Origin: Poecilobothrus nobilitatus
Taxonomy: Eukaryota > Arthropoda > Insecta > Diptera > Dolichopodidae
Reading direction: 5' to 3'
NCBI GenBank assembly: GCA_947095535.1
Contig: OX352772.1
Span: 317,574,018-317,638,017, forward strand
Length of the DNA: 64,000 nucleotides
In this document: positions 14,331 to 25,559 of the stretch, one piece after another
Layout: each line of letters starts with the position of its first letter
Numbering within the stretch: position 1 is the stretch's first letter
Translations under genes and position numbers: made by a program
Notes under the pieces: generated by a model
What the model was told of the DNA's origin: nothing
Databases searched by the model: none
The model's input: the letters and a program-made list of their open reading frames with translations, nothing else

Positions 14331-14338
14331 TATAAAAG

Positions 14339-17300
14339 TTAATTAACTATTAAAAAAAATAAATTTTATGAAAAAATGTAATTTTTTCTTTTTTTCAATC
14401 ATTTATATCGATTTTTTTTTTTTTTTTTTTTTTATTAAATTAAAAGGAAACTTTAAATCATCTTATTCAAAAATTTATTCAACTAAAAACTAAGAAAAAA
14501 AATTTTTTTATATAAATTATATATTTAAAAGTAGATGTGTTGTATAATAGTATTTTTTTTTTTTCTTTATTAAAAAATTACTAAAAATTGTCTGATTTTT
14601 TTCGTAATTCTCGTTTTTAATTTATTATTTTTTATTTCTCTCTATTAAAACATTTATATATGTTTTTTTAAATATTATATGGTAATTAAAAACGTTATCT
14701 TTTATTAATATTAGAAATATATTAAAAAAAAAAAATGAATTATATTATTTTGTTAACTACTTATAAAGAAGACATTAAATATAAAAAAAAAATAAAAATA
14801 AATAAATAAATAATTTTTAAGCATAATTATGGACCAAAATTCTAATCAATATAATTTTTAGGATTTATAATTAATAAAAATTCTCTTCGACAGAAATTAA
14901 ACCAATAAAATGTCGATATAATTTAAAAATCAAAAAAAAATATATATATATATATATATGAAGAAGATATTATTTCTCAATTTTAGTTATTATATATGTG
15001 ATTTGTATATGAAGATGTTAATTTTTTTTCTATTAATACATTATATATACTTTTATTTTGTTTTTATAGCATTTAATTAATTAATTTATGAAATTAATAT
15101 AATCTCCTACTTATTAAAAGAAAAAAAAAAGTAAACGAACATAATTTATATATAGTGTTTAAAGTTATCTATTGTTTATTAATATTTTTTTAATTTATTT
15201 CAGATATCATAACTATATAGCTGAGAAATCGGAAACGTCATTTGCGAATCAGTTGCTCTTGCAGTATAATTTTAATTTTTCTTATTTGTTTTTTTTCTTT
15301 ATTGATTCAATTATAATTTTACAAATAATCGTAAGTTTAGACTATTTTTTTTTTTTTTTTTTGTTATTTTTAAGAGACCGTAAACGTCTAGTCTAATATA
15401 ATTACATGTTTAAATTAAGTTTTCTGTTAAATATCATATCCAAATTTAAATTAAAATCAAAATTAAAATTTAGATTAAAATTAATTAAAAAACGCAAACA
15501 ACTTATAATAAAGTAATGACTTATTTCTACACATATATGCATGGTTGCTTTTGTATCTGACGTTCAAATGATGTTTCCAATTTCAATTAATTCCGAATAA
15601 TACTTACAAGTAAACAAATTTTGTTTTCGGTAATTAAAAGAAAAAAAAAAATATTTTAAAATTTGCTGAATAAAAATCAAAAACTTTCAATTTGATTCAA
15701 AATTAAAGGTTTTTTTGTATTTTGTCAACATTTTTAAAGGCATTTATTTTATAACATTTTTAGCTAAACAATTTTTGAAAAAATAAAAAAGTTGTGTTTA
15801 TTGATTAATTATAATTACCAAAATTCTATACCTTCTAATAACTATTTCTGTACTATTTCATGATGTACCTATTTATGTTATAAAAAAAAAAAAAAACTCG
15901 AAAGAGAAAAAATGGTTATACGATTTCCAAAATTTCAAAAATTTTTCATTTTTTTATAAATTCTATAACAAATTAAATTTTTGAATATTAAATTATTTCA
16001 ATTAAATTTTTTTATAATTTATTTAAAAAAAAACATTTATAAACAACAAATTACAAACTATAAAATAAACACAAAAATATATCATTTATATATTAAAAAC
16101 ATTAATATGTATAAAACTTTATAAAAAAAAAAAAACAATATTTAACACAAAATATATATAGAAAATAAATACAGCGATATTCCAGTATATTGCCTTATTG
16201 TATTAATAAAAAAAAAAAAAAAAAAATTCAATATTAAGTAATTACTAAAAAATAAGTTAGTTTAAAATATATAAAATTTATAAACAAAATTAAAAAAAAA
16301 AACACTGTGAATATTGCCATAAAAAATGCAATAAAAAACATAAAATATTTAGTTAAAAAAATTTTTTTTTTTTTCTTTGACAAATAAAAAATTAATTAAT
16401 AAATTAAATTAAAAATAATTTGGAATCAAAAAAAAATATCATTATATGATATAAAAATATACAAATAATGTAGTAAATCTGCAAAAAACAAAAGAAAACA
16501 AAAAAAAAAAATCGATTTTCAAATAACATTTTTTAATCTGTTCTTTAAAACTTAAAAACTTATATAATAATTGTCTTACAAAATTTAAATAAAATACGAT
16601 AATCTGGATTTTCAGTATATGGTAGTATGTCTTTAATTATTAAATAAATTTATATAATTTATATAATATAATTTATTTAATACAATACAATTTATGTATA
16701 TATTAGCGATTTAATAATATGAAAGAAAAAAAAAAAATGATTTTTTTTTGTAAATTATAAAAAATTATTATAATTTTTCAATTTAATCCTTGAGAGATGA
16801 TACAAGTCTCAAAAATAAAAAAATATCAAAAATTTTTAAATCTATAATTCATTCATTAAAATCATTCCAAATAAAAATATAATAATATGTTCTTTAAAAT
16901 TATCTATATTTAATTTAAATAATTAATTTTATTTTGTAATATTTATTTAATTTATATAGATAATATAAATAATTAATTAATTTTAGTTAAAATATTAAAA
17001 ATATATTTTTTTTTGTATTTTATAAAAGTTCATAGTTTTTTTGTTAATCACGACAGTTTTATTGTTTTAAACTTGAACACAAATCTTTTTCATATATTAT
17101 ATTATATTTCATAAAATTTAAATAATAAACGCTTAAAAGTCATTTCCTTTAAACATAAATTACAAATATTTGATGATTATTTAATTTTATTTTATTTTAT
17201 TTTCTTTATTTTTAATGGAAGGTCTTAAGAAAAAAAAGAAGTTTTTAAATTTCATTTTTCGAAAATAAATAATTGTTTATTAACAATATTATTAACAAAA

Positions 17301-17820
17301 ATTTATAACACTAATTAATATTTTATATACATTTGAAATGAAAAATTACTTATAACATTTATTATTTAAATAAAGAAAATATAATAATAATAATTTAATT
17401 AATTTTATAAAAATATACAATAATTTAAATTAATAATAATTATTTTTAATTTTTTAATACATAAAATTGCAAAAATATAAATAATTTACTCTTCAAAATG
17501 ACTCGATCCATTTCGAAATTATTATAATTTCTTATTTCCATTTTTGATCAATTATATTATTCTTATTATGATTGTCGATTGTATTCTGCTTTCGTTGTTT
17601 GTTTTATTTTGTTTCGCTTTTTGTTTGTTTTTGGAAAATCATTTTATATACTACATAAAGTTCTTGCCCTAAACTATTACTACTTATAAATGTGTGAGTA
17701 AATATTTTATTTAAAAATAAAATTTCAAGTAAAGAGGTATATAAAAAAAACAATACGCAAAAATTATTATTATTAGACTAAAATTTACTTTTTAACACAT
17801 TTCCAAAAAAATTTTGAAAA
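14339..17820. other. Gene-free A/T-rich interval
   Basis: Homopolymers, TA-repeats and short palindromes dominate. The only compositional exception is a 60-base block at about 15204-15267 that is richer in G/C and follows a good splice acceptor but has no donor after it. I see no supportable gene, RNA or transposon here. Confidence 0.4.
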
Positions 17821-17829
17821 AAAGTGCTT

Positions 17830-18960
17830 ATTAGTTTCACTCTGTCCGTCCGTCCGTCTGTTTACAAAACTTCTACACCGTTAAAGATAGAGAAAAACAA
17901 TTTTAACTATGGGTAGGTCTCATAAAAAAAATAATTTTGTGGAACAACTTTTTCATGTAGCCCCTCCCATTACGAAGCTACACCCCCTCAAACTTTGAAA
18001 AAGCCCTATTTTTAAATGCATATATCTTATGTTCTGCTTAAGATTTTTTCAATCTGAAAACGTCATTCGACAGGTATTTCTTTTATCTTTGTAAATTAAT
18101 ATCAAAATTATACATTTTTTTTAAATTTATTATTTAAATTTACTGTTATGTGAAAACCAAATTTTGCATGATATTTCTACTTTCATAACTCCGGCACGCT
18201 TTTAGATAGAGACTTGAAATTTTGAAGCAAGAAAGAACTTTTAGAATTAGTATAAGTTTGCTCAGAAATTTTTTTTGGACCACCCTCTGTTTATGAGATA
18301 TGAGGGCTTAAAAATTGAAAATTTGCTATTTTTAAACACCTGTAACTTAGGAACCTGTACACATTTTACTTCTGCAAGATATAAAATTTAAAGCTAGAGT
18401 AATATATTATAATGTGTGTTAAAGGTTTGTTTTAGTTGTAAAGGGTTCCAAAGTTGCAGCTCTTCAAAATTGCGAAAAAGTCCCATTTTCAGATGTATAT
18501 ATCTCAGGCCCTGCGTAATAGTTTTGCAATCTAAAACCGCCAGAAGATTGAAAATTTTATTATTTATATAAAACAATTATGCAATATTTTGTAATTTACT
18601 TTTTAAATGTACCGTTATGTGAAAACAATATTTTGCATGAAATTTCTTTTTTCATAACTCCGGCACGCCTTTAGATAGAAACCTGACATTTTGAGACAAG
18701 AAAGAATTTTTAGAATTAGTATAAGTTTCCTCAGAAAATTTTTTGGTAACACCCCTCTTTAAGAGTTATTACGCCTCAAAAATTGAAAATTTGCTATTTT
18801 TAGACACCTGTAACTTAGGCACCTGTAAACATTTTTCTTCGGCGAGGCATGAAAATTAAAGGTTCAATAATATATTTGTACGCGTGTTAACGGCTTTTCT
18901 TAGTTATATAGGATTCCGGACTTACGGCCCCTCAAAATTTCAAAAATGTCCTATTTTCAC
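17830..18960. repeat. Tandem repeat with ~470-bp unit, preceded by a (GTCC)n tract
   Basis: A ctgtccgtccgtccgtctg tract (from 17843) introduces two diverged copies of a unit of about 470 bp plus the start of a third. Corresponding points lie at 17984, 18458 and 18926 (cctcaaa followed by a poly-A-rich stretch and cctattttca). Shared blocks include ttatgtgaaaac, ttttgcatgaaatttct, cataactccggcacgc, tagaattagtataagttt, gaaaatttgctattttta and cacctgtaacttagg. Nothing in it looks protein-coding, although the short open frames appear to contain words. It resembles the dispersed GTCC-associated repeats seen in arthropod genomes; that association is from memory. Confidence 0.8.
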
Positions 18961-19029
18961 GTTTTTTCTTATTACATGAAATTTTGAAATTTTTGTGCAA
19001 GTCAAAATTCTAAACAGTTTGTATTGAGT

Positions 19030-19330
19030 TTGGAAATGTGCGCTTTTACTTAAATTTTCAATTAAAAAAAAAAAATAGATTAGCGTCTCATCGAGCTAAT
19101 CTACACCTTACCCTTCATGATACATATTATGTCTCCCTGATTGAGTATTCTCACTTCAGAGAAGCTTTTCTAATGCTCCTTCTCGAAAGTTCTTCACCTT
19201 TGGGATCTCAAGTTCGGGCATTGACACAGAACGTGAAGGACTGTTTCTGTTTCTATCCCCTACATATATTTATTTCTATCTATCTTTTCGGTTTAAGCTA
19301 CTTACCATTAGATGGCCTGTGCTGATTCAC
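19030..19330 (-). repeat. G/C-richer unclassified block, possible LINE or SINE 3' part
   Basis: This 300-base block is conspicuously less A/T-rich than its flanks and carries a poly-A run on one side (19065-19076 on the plus strand). Read on the minus strand it begins gcacaggccatctaatggta, a phrase that resembles the 3' region of some insect non-LTR retrotransposons as I remember them. The open frames across it are not convincing proteins. Classification is tentative. Confidence 0.35.
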
Positions 19331-20400
19331 ATAAAAAGTCTCATATCCATTCTATTAAAGTTTTAGAATTTTTTTTTATCTTTTTACTGTTTGGTTAATC
19401 CCAGACAACAAAACTTTACTTTACAATTTTAATTTTCGATAAAAACTTTACTATTTAAATTTCGAAATAATAAAACGTCAATACGGACAACATTTTTCTA
19501 ATCCTACATCTACATTTTTATTTCCTTTTGTTTTGTTTTTTTTTTTTTTGTATTAGTTTTTTTAGTTGTATTTCAAAAATGAATACGAAAAATAAATTTA
19601 TAGGCAAGTGGAAATGAAACAAAAAAATTTATGAAAATTACAAATAATTGTTAAAATCAACAAATCTATAAAACAAACAAAAATTTCATTAACACATGAT
19701 CGGATAATCGATGACGTGTTTTAGAATAGAACTTATCCTATGTGATTCAGTTAAAAGCCGAAAAAACAGCACAAAAACAGTTAAACCTACTTAACTTAAT
19801 TTTGTATTATACTAATCTATCCTATGGTACATAAAATTTAGATTTTTATGTATCACTTTTATTATGTATTTTTCCTTAGGGAAAAGGAAAGTACTGTAAA
19901 CTACCCAGTACTAGGCACCCTTAAGCAATATGTTGATATTAAAATGTTAATATCTCCTTTAATTTTAACTCCACAGATATTGTTTATATATTTTTAGAAA
20001 TATTGAAATGCCTACTTTTTAAAAACAAAACATACTTGTTTTTATTTTCTTATGAAAAATAATAAATTTTGATTAAAATTATAAAGAAGGTACCATTATC
20101 CAGTACGCAGCACATCTAAGCCTATTTCCAGCATTTTTTTTGCAGAATTTTTCCATATTTATTAGTTTTGGATAAATTCATTTTGAAAAATTGATTATAA
20201 GAATAATCTAATTCACAGTGATAAACTCCGAAGTAAAGAAAATAAAAATTAAAATTCATAACTTAATAAATAGTTAAATAAAGTAAAATGTTTATTAATA
20301 AAACTCAAAATAATAAAAAATAAATCAACATAAATAAAATATATAGAACATAACGAACACAAAAACAAATTTTACTTAAATAAATTTCACAATTCAATTG
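19331..20400. other. Interval with no gene; short recurring cagtac motifs
   Basis: Mostly A/T-rich. Between 19900 and 20125, and again near 21385, there are related short phrases (cccagtactaggcac, tccagtacgcagcac, tccagtaagcagtac) flanking the transposase remnant at 20405-21300. They may be sub-terminal repeats of that element, but I could not pair them as inverted repeats. Confidence 0.35.
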
Positions 20401-20404
20401 ATTA

Positions 20405-21300
20405 TTTTTTGCAAGCTTTGCAAATAAAAATATTTATTCCAACTTCAATTTTTTTTTCGGTGCACAATATGTGAAAATTTCTGGAGTAAGTTCCACATTT
20501 AATTCCATTTGATTTTATACAGCTAGCACAAGCAAAGCCGATACCATTAAAGCAAAGGTCGTTAGTCAAAAATGTACTTTCCTTAGCAATAGATTTAAGA
20601 TATATGTTACGTCAGAAGACTTTTTTGACAAAATTTTTTTTTTCAAAATTCTATGCCTTTGTTTTTGTTTACTTGTATTTTGTACTTTAAGTTTTTTGGC
20701 TTCTGCTTTTTCTTTTTTTAAATTTTCTTTTTCTAATTTTTTTTTAAGCAACTGTTTTTTCTATTTTAGATTCTAAAATTTTAGGTTTTTTCTTCAATTT
20801 CTTTTTGTCTTTTTGCATTTCTTTTTGTTTCCATTCATCAAATGTTATAACCAAAGAACTAGACTATGCCTTCTTTGTACGTTTTTTTTCGGGAGTATTG
20901 AAATCCTTTAAAAATTGTGAAATGCCAGAATCTTGAACTTCAGTAGTATTTTTAGCAACCTTGACTAAAATATTAGATATCTTTGTAAGATCACTATTTC
21001 TAATTAGTGTTTCTCTAAACATTTCCGGTAATGTTTTCTTTTGCTGCCTCTTTTTCTATTTCAAAAACATCTTTAGCTTTTTTACAGGGCGAAACTTAAA
21101 GTTTGTTTCGTCGGCGTTGAACAATTGCCCCGGATTACTCAAAAGATTGTAATTATTTGTTTCTTCTAAATATTTTTTAATTTTGGTAAACAAATTACTT
21201 ATGTTGTTTTCTGAAACCCTTGCGGATGCCGAAGTTTCTGATGTTGAAATACGTTCAATAATAATATTATTTTTCTCAATGACTTGAACCTTTGCTTGAA
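20405..21300 (-). pseudogene. Decayed pogo/Tigger-type (jerky-like) DDE transposase
   Basis: The minus strand, read with frameshifts and stops, gives in order: ASARVSENNISNLFTKIKKY, then NPGQLFNADETNFKF (21090-21140), then a Lys/Glu-rich basic segment (SLVITFDEWKQKEMQKDKK), and finally a cysteine-rich end with paired motifs CASC, HILC and CKAC before a stop near 20412. FNxDET is the region of the second catalytic Asp in pogo/Tigger/jerky transposases, and a basic tail followed by a PHD-like finger is common in insect members. The N-terminal DNA-binding part and the rest of the catalytic core are missing. It cannot encode a working enzyme. Confidence 0.7.
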
Positions 21301-22238
21301 CAAAGCAGAATTATTTTTTATTTTTCTATAGGCAGCACTCTATAGTACCAGCTTACTTCAAAACATTAATTTTTCCAGTAAGCAGTACCCATGCTGCGTT
21401 TTGGAAAAAATGCATACATATGTATGTACATACATATATACCCGCCAAAACACAACACTCTAATAAATTTAATTAAACTATAATATTTTCTATAAATTAA
21501 TATTAAAATTTATAAATTTATGATATTTATCTTTTAAAATCAATTAACTTTGCAAATTTCAACAATTCTAAATACAAAACAAGCTCATTTTAAATATAGA
21601 AGTTCTCTTAAAAAATCACTAAAAAACTAATCTTAACTTGACACTTCAAGTTTTTATTATAAATTTGGCGCGAAATTAGAATTTTAAAAAAATATATGTG
21701 ACTACAAAAGAAAGAGAACAGAATTATTTTTATTTTGTAATTATTTTATTAATAAATATAATTGGCTTTTTCTTATTTTTTGCCATTAAATTCAAGAAAT
21801 TCTGAAGAAATTGGTGGAGTGCTGCGTATAGGATGGTTTACAGTACATACAGAGGCGGAGCTAGTGGACGCAGGACTCTGCGTTGCGGGGGGCAAAATTA
21901 TTATTAAAAAAATTTACAATCATTTTTTATATACATACACTGGAACTTTTTTCCCGCAGTTATAGTTGCCCACAAATATATAATAAATAAAACTAACATT
22001 GAATAGCACTGCTATGAGTTTTAGTGATTTGTAGGTGATGTGAATATGTTTCTAATTCAGCTAATCTTGAATATTGATGTGTAATTTCTAGTTTAAGCCA
22101 TAGTTTTTGTGATTTTTCTATTACATTAATTCTGTTCTTGAATTATTTTCCTGCATCCATCCAAATAAATTAATGCTAATGACAGAACGTGATATAGTAA
22201 ATTATACGTAATATTACGTGATATAGTAATTATATAAA
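21301..22238. other. Interval between two transposon fossils
   Basis: A/T-rich with tacatacatatgtatgt-type microsatellite near 21415-21440. At 21850 the sequence cagaggcggagctag begins, followed by a G/C-rich stretch ending ggggggcaaa. This looks like a left terminal repeat of a ZMYM1-type hAT element and lies just upstream of the hAT C-terminal fragment. No matching right end was found. Confidence 0.35.
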
Positions 22239-22592
22239 GAAGCACTACGGAGAAAGTATGGTGAAGATATATCAAAAGAATTTCCACTGCAAATGGTTAT
22301 GGTAAAAGCAATGCTGCACGATGAAATATCAAAAATATCATCTATACGCGAATTCGCTGAACTTTTAATAGTAAAATTGTCAACTGTAGCTGCAAGTGTT
22401 CCACAAGTGATAACAGCATTGTTATTGTTTCTCACGCTACCTGTTACGGTCGCATCAGCTGAACGTTTTTTTTTTTCAAAGCTGAAAATAATAAAAAATG
22501 ATTGCGTAATACCTGGTAATACCATTGATAAAGACTGTTTAAGCGATCTTTCAATATTTTACATTGAAGCAAAAGCGGCTGGAAAAATGTAA
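22239..22592 (+). pseudogene. hAT transposase C-terminal fragment (dimerisation region)
   Basis: Open frame from about 22239 reads EALRRKYGEDISKEF and continues to LLFLTLPVTVASAERFFFSK and LKIIKN, ending at the stop at 22590-22592. LTLPVTVASAERSFSKLKLIK is the hallmark of the hAT family C-terminal dimerisation domain, especially ZMYM1-like and DUF4371-bearing proteins. The F after AER sits within an F-run encoded by a poly-T tract, and the segment after KLKIIKN is altered. The N-terminal zinc finger and catalytic core are absent. A possible left terminal repeat lies at 21850. A related N-terminal part sits at 45470-46330 on the other strand, so both are probably relics of one hAT family. Confidence 0.85.
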
Positions 22593-22599
22593 ATAAAAA

Positions 22600-23754
22600 A
22601 CATGCAAAAAAAAAAACTGTTATGGATGTAATCAGGTTAAATCAGGTTAAAACCATTTTTACAATTTATAATTTAAAATAATACTATTATTAAGAATATG
22701 ACTTTTGAGCACTTCTTTAACATTCCATCTAAAAAAAAAAAATATCTAAATTTTTGTAAATAAAAATATGCCAATATTTATTTCATTTGTGTTATATATA
22801 AAAAATTATTTAAAAAAAATGAAAAAAACTTTTAAGCTTTATACGAAGAAAATTAAAAAAAAAAAATTAATAGGAAATAATTATCCATATGTACGAAATA
22901 TTGATTATAATTATTATTATTATTATTAATTATTATTATTATATACATTTAAATTAATTAAATATATTATATGTATTTATATTAATTGCAAATTTATATT
23001 AAAGTAAAAAAAAAAAAAAAAGTTAAAAAAAAAATAAATAAAATAAACAACGAACTATAAGTTAAATTAAGGTTTAAATAATGAAAACAAAAAGTAACAT
23101 AAAATAATTTTGAATTTCAATGTTGAGACAAAAAAAAAAACCAAAAAAAAAAAAAAAACTTTTAAAATATATGTTTATGTAAAAATTTTAAGATAGTTTA
23201 ATAATAATTTTCTTAATAAATAAAAAAAAAAATAGTAAAATAAAAATTTTTTTTAAACAAATGTTTATTAATAAAGAAAAAAAAATCTTCATTCTATGTA
23301 CAATAAACAAAATTAATAATTCAAAAACAAAAACTTTAATTATTAATTTTAATAAAAAACCAGTAAAACTTTATTAGAACAAACAAAAACAAGAAAAAAA
23401 AAAATAAAATGGTTAACGACATTTTATTAAAAATAGACAAATTTAAAAAAAAATTATATTATATTATATTAAATTAAAAAATTATAAAGAGTACATTTAA
23501 ATTTTTTTTTTTTTTTGGTTAAATTTATATACTTGTACCTACTTTTATTTACTAATTTCGTTGTTTTAACAACAGTTATTGTGTTAAAGGATTGGGGTGG
23601 AAATGCTGGATCTTGAAATCTCAGATCACGAAATCCCGGAATAGTAAGTAAAAGTAAAAAAGTAGCAAATAATTGAAAAGTCTTTTTTTTAGAAATTTTG
23701 TGAAAACTAAATTTGTTTTAGAAAAATTTCTAGTTTTAAGTATATACATATATT
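22600..23754. other. Gene-free A/T-rich interval
   Basis: Long poly-A and TTA/TAT microsatellites (for example 22900-22935) and no protein-like frame. A 20-base imperfect duplication (atcaggttaa twice at 22630-22650) is the only other local structure. Confidence 0.4.
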
Positions 23755-23925
23755 ATGTACAAATACTGGAAAAGGGGACTGATTTTGAAACCAACTATGA
23801 AATATTCTTTTAATTTTTTTTTTTTTTTTACATACAACAAGACATTTAAAATAGTTGGGGCTGCTGCTCTCAAACTGCTCTCAACTAAACAAATTATTGG
23901 AACTTTCATTTTGTTACCATGTACA
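23755..23925 (+). repeat. Dispersed repeat family D, copy 1
   Basis: Contains ctggaaaaggggactgattt, then ttttgaaaccaactatgaaa, then after a poly-T run ctaaacaaattattggaact and attttgttacc. The same phrases in the same order recur at 28108-28320 and 29252-29360, so this is a member of a dispersed family. No coding potential. Confidence 0.6.
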
Positions 23926-24189
23926 TATTATGTACATATCTATGTATGTATATGCCACAAAATTTTTTTCTTTCCTATGTACTTAAATAGTTTTTAAATA
24001 CATATTTTCAATCAAAACGACAAAATTTTTTTTTTATATTATATCGTCCAGATATAAAATATCTGCCGATATGTTCAGGACCCTTTTGCCTTTAGCACGT
24101 GGGCCAATTCGGTACAAGTATTCAATTATAATTATATTTAATATTTTGTTTACATTATTTTATTATATTTTATATATTATTTTTTTTTT

Positions 24190-24232
24190 TTTTTGACCTG
24201 ACCGAAGTTTGAACCACAAGAAATTATTAAAA
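24190..24232 (-). repeat. Truncated tRNA-derived SINE (family B)
   Basis: On the minus strand, cttgtggttcaaacttcggt followed by caggtca and a poly-A run of about 17. The ggttcaaac part is a B-box, and the caggtca-poly(A) ending matches the copy at 44565-44640. Only the last third of the element remains. Confidence 0.5.
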
Positions 24233-25559
24233 TAAATTTAAAAATTTAACTTTTTGAAAGAATGTAGTCTAGAGAACTTTTTTTCATTTATGGGTATTAG
24301 AAATCCAGTTATACGCTTTGTGTAACTAAAAAATGATCTTACAGTAGAAAGATTTAAAATATAATTATATTCATACAACATGTACAATAATTTAATGTAC
24401 TTCTTTAAATATAAAAAATATTTCTTTTTAAATTTTGAATAATAAACAAAAAAAAAAAAAAAAAAATAGTTGAATTTTGTTTAGTTACATTAATAGAAAA
24501 AAAAACAAAAACAAAAATCCCATCAAAATTAAAACTAAAAAAAAAAAAATTTATTGTTACAAATTTTATCTTTAATTTAAATATGAATCAAAACCAAATG
24601 TATTGTGTAGCAAATTGAATAATTATAAAACTATTAACAAAAATAAAAACAATTTAAACATAATATATTAATATCAAAACTATTATAATAAAAAAAAAAT
24701 AAAAAATAACATATACAAAAATGAAATTAAAATGTTTTTTTACTTCTACAAATTACCAAATAAAATTATGTACTGATCTAAAAGTTCTAAGAAATTTTAA
24801 TTAGCTCTAATAAGTACCTTTTAAACACTATTAAGTGAAAAAAAAAACTATATTATTTTGCGCTTATTTTACGTAACGATAAATATAAAAGTTTATATGT
24901 AATTCTACAGGATAAAATAGAAAGAAGAAAAGATAGATTTAGAATTAAGAAAGCATTGTTTAAAAATTTAGAAGAGTTCTGAAAAAATTTAGTTAAATTG
25001 ATGGTTGTTCAACCAACCAAAACGGAGAAAAAGAATTCCTAAAATAGCAAAAATTTAAGTGCAATAAAGCTAATCATTGATATTTTTTTTCTTGAGCTTA
25101 TCCGTTTTATATATTTATACAAAAATTACATCAGTGTTCTGAGGAGTCCTAGCTATATGCATGTATTTTAACTTCATTAACAATCATTTTTTTTAAATTA
25201 ATTTAATAATATTTGCAAAATTGTGTTGCAAATAACTTTCAAAAAAGATTATCAAAAGTGATATTGCGTTAGAATTAAAAATAGCTAATAAAAAAGAATT
25301 CACCTCAAAAATCAATTATAAATAATAAAAACCAACAAATTAATTTTCTTTTATAAATTATATTAAAAATGTGCGTTTTCTTCATTTTAACAAAATATAT
25401 TACAAATATTTTAAGACTTAAATATTATTGATTTAATAAGTTAGGTGTAAAATAAAATTTTCGAGTGTTTTAGTAACAAAATATAAAAATAATTTAAATA
25501 CATTTATTTTATCACATAAAACTGTAATTAAAAAAATAGAACACAGATTAAATATTTAA
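24233..25559. other. Gene-free A/T-rich interval
   Basis: The interval between the SINE fragment and the end of the CLCC1-like gene contains poly-A runs and scattered AATAAA/TTTATT hexamers. The part nearest 25559 is probably 3' UTR of the minus-strand gene. No further gene is visible. Confidence 0.4.

Noticed and set aside
18394..19325. Short open frames in the 470-bp repeat and the block after it
   Set aside because: No family resemblance, and the frames are not preserved between repeat copies.
24060..24120. Terminal repeat of a DNA transposon (caggacccttttgcctttag)
   Set aside because: No inverted partner or duplication found nearby.
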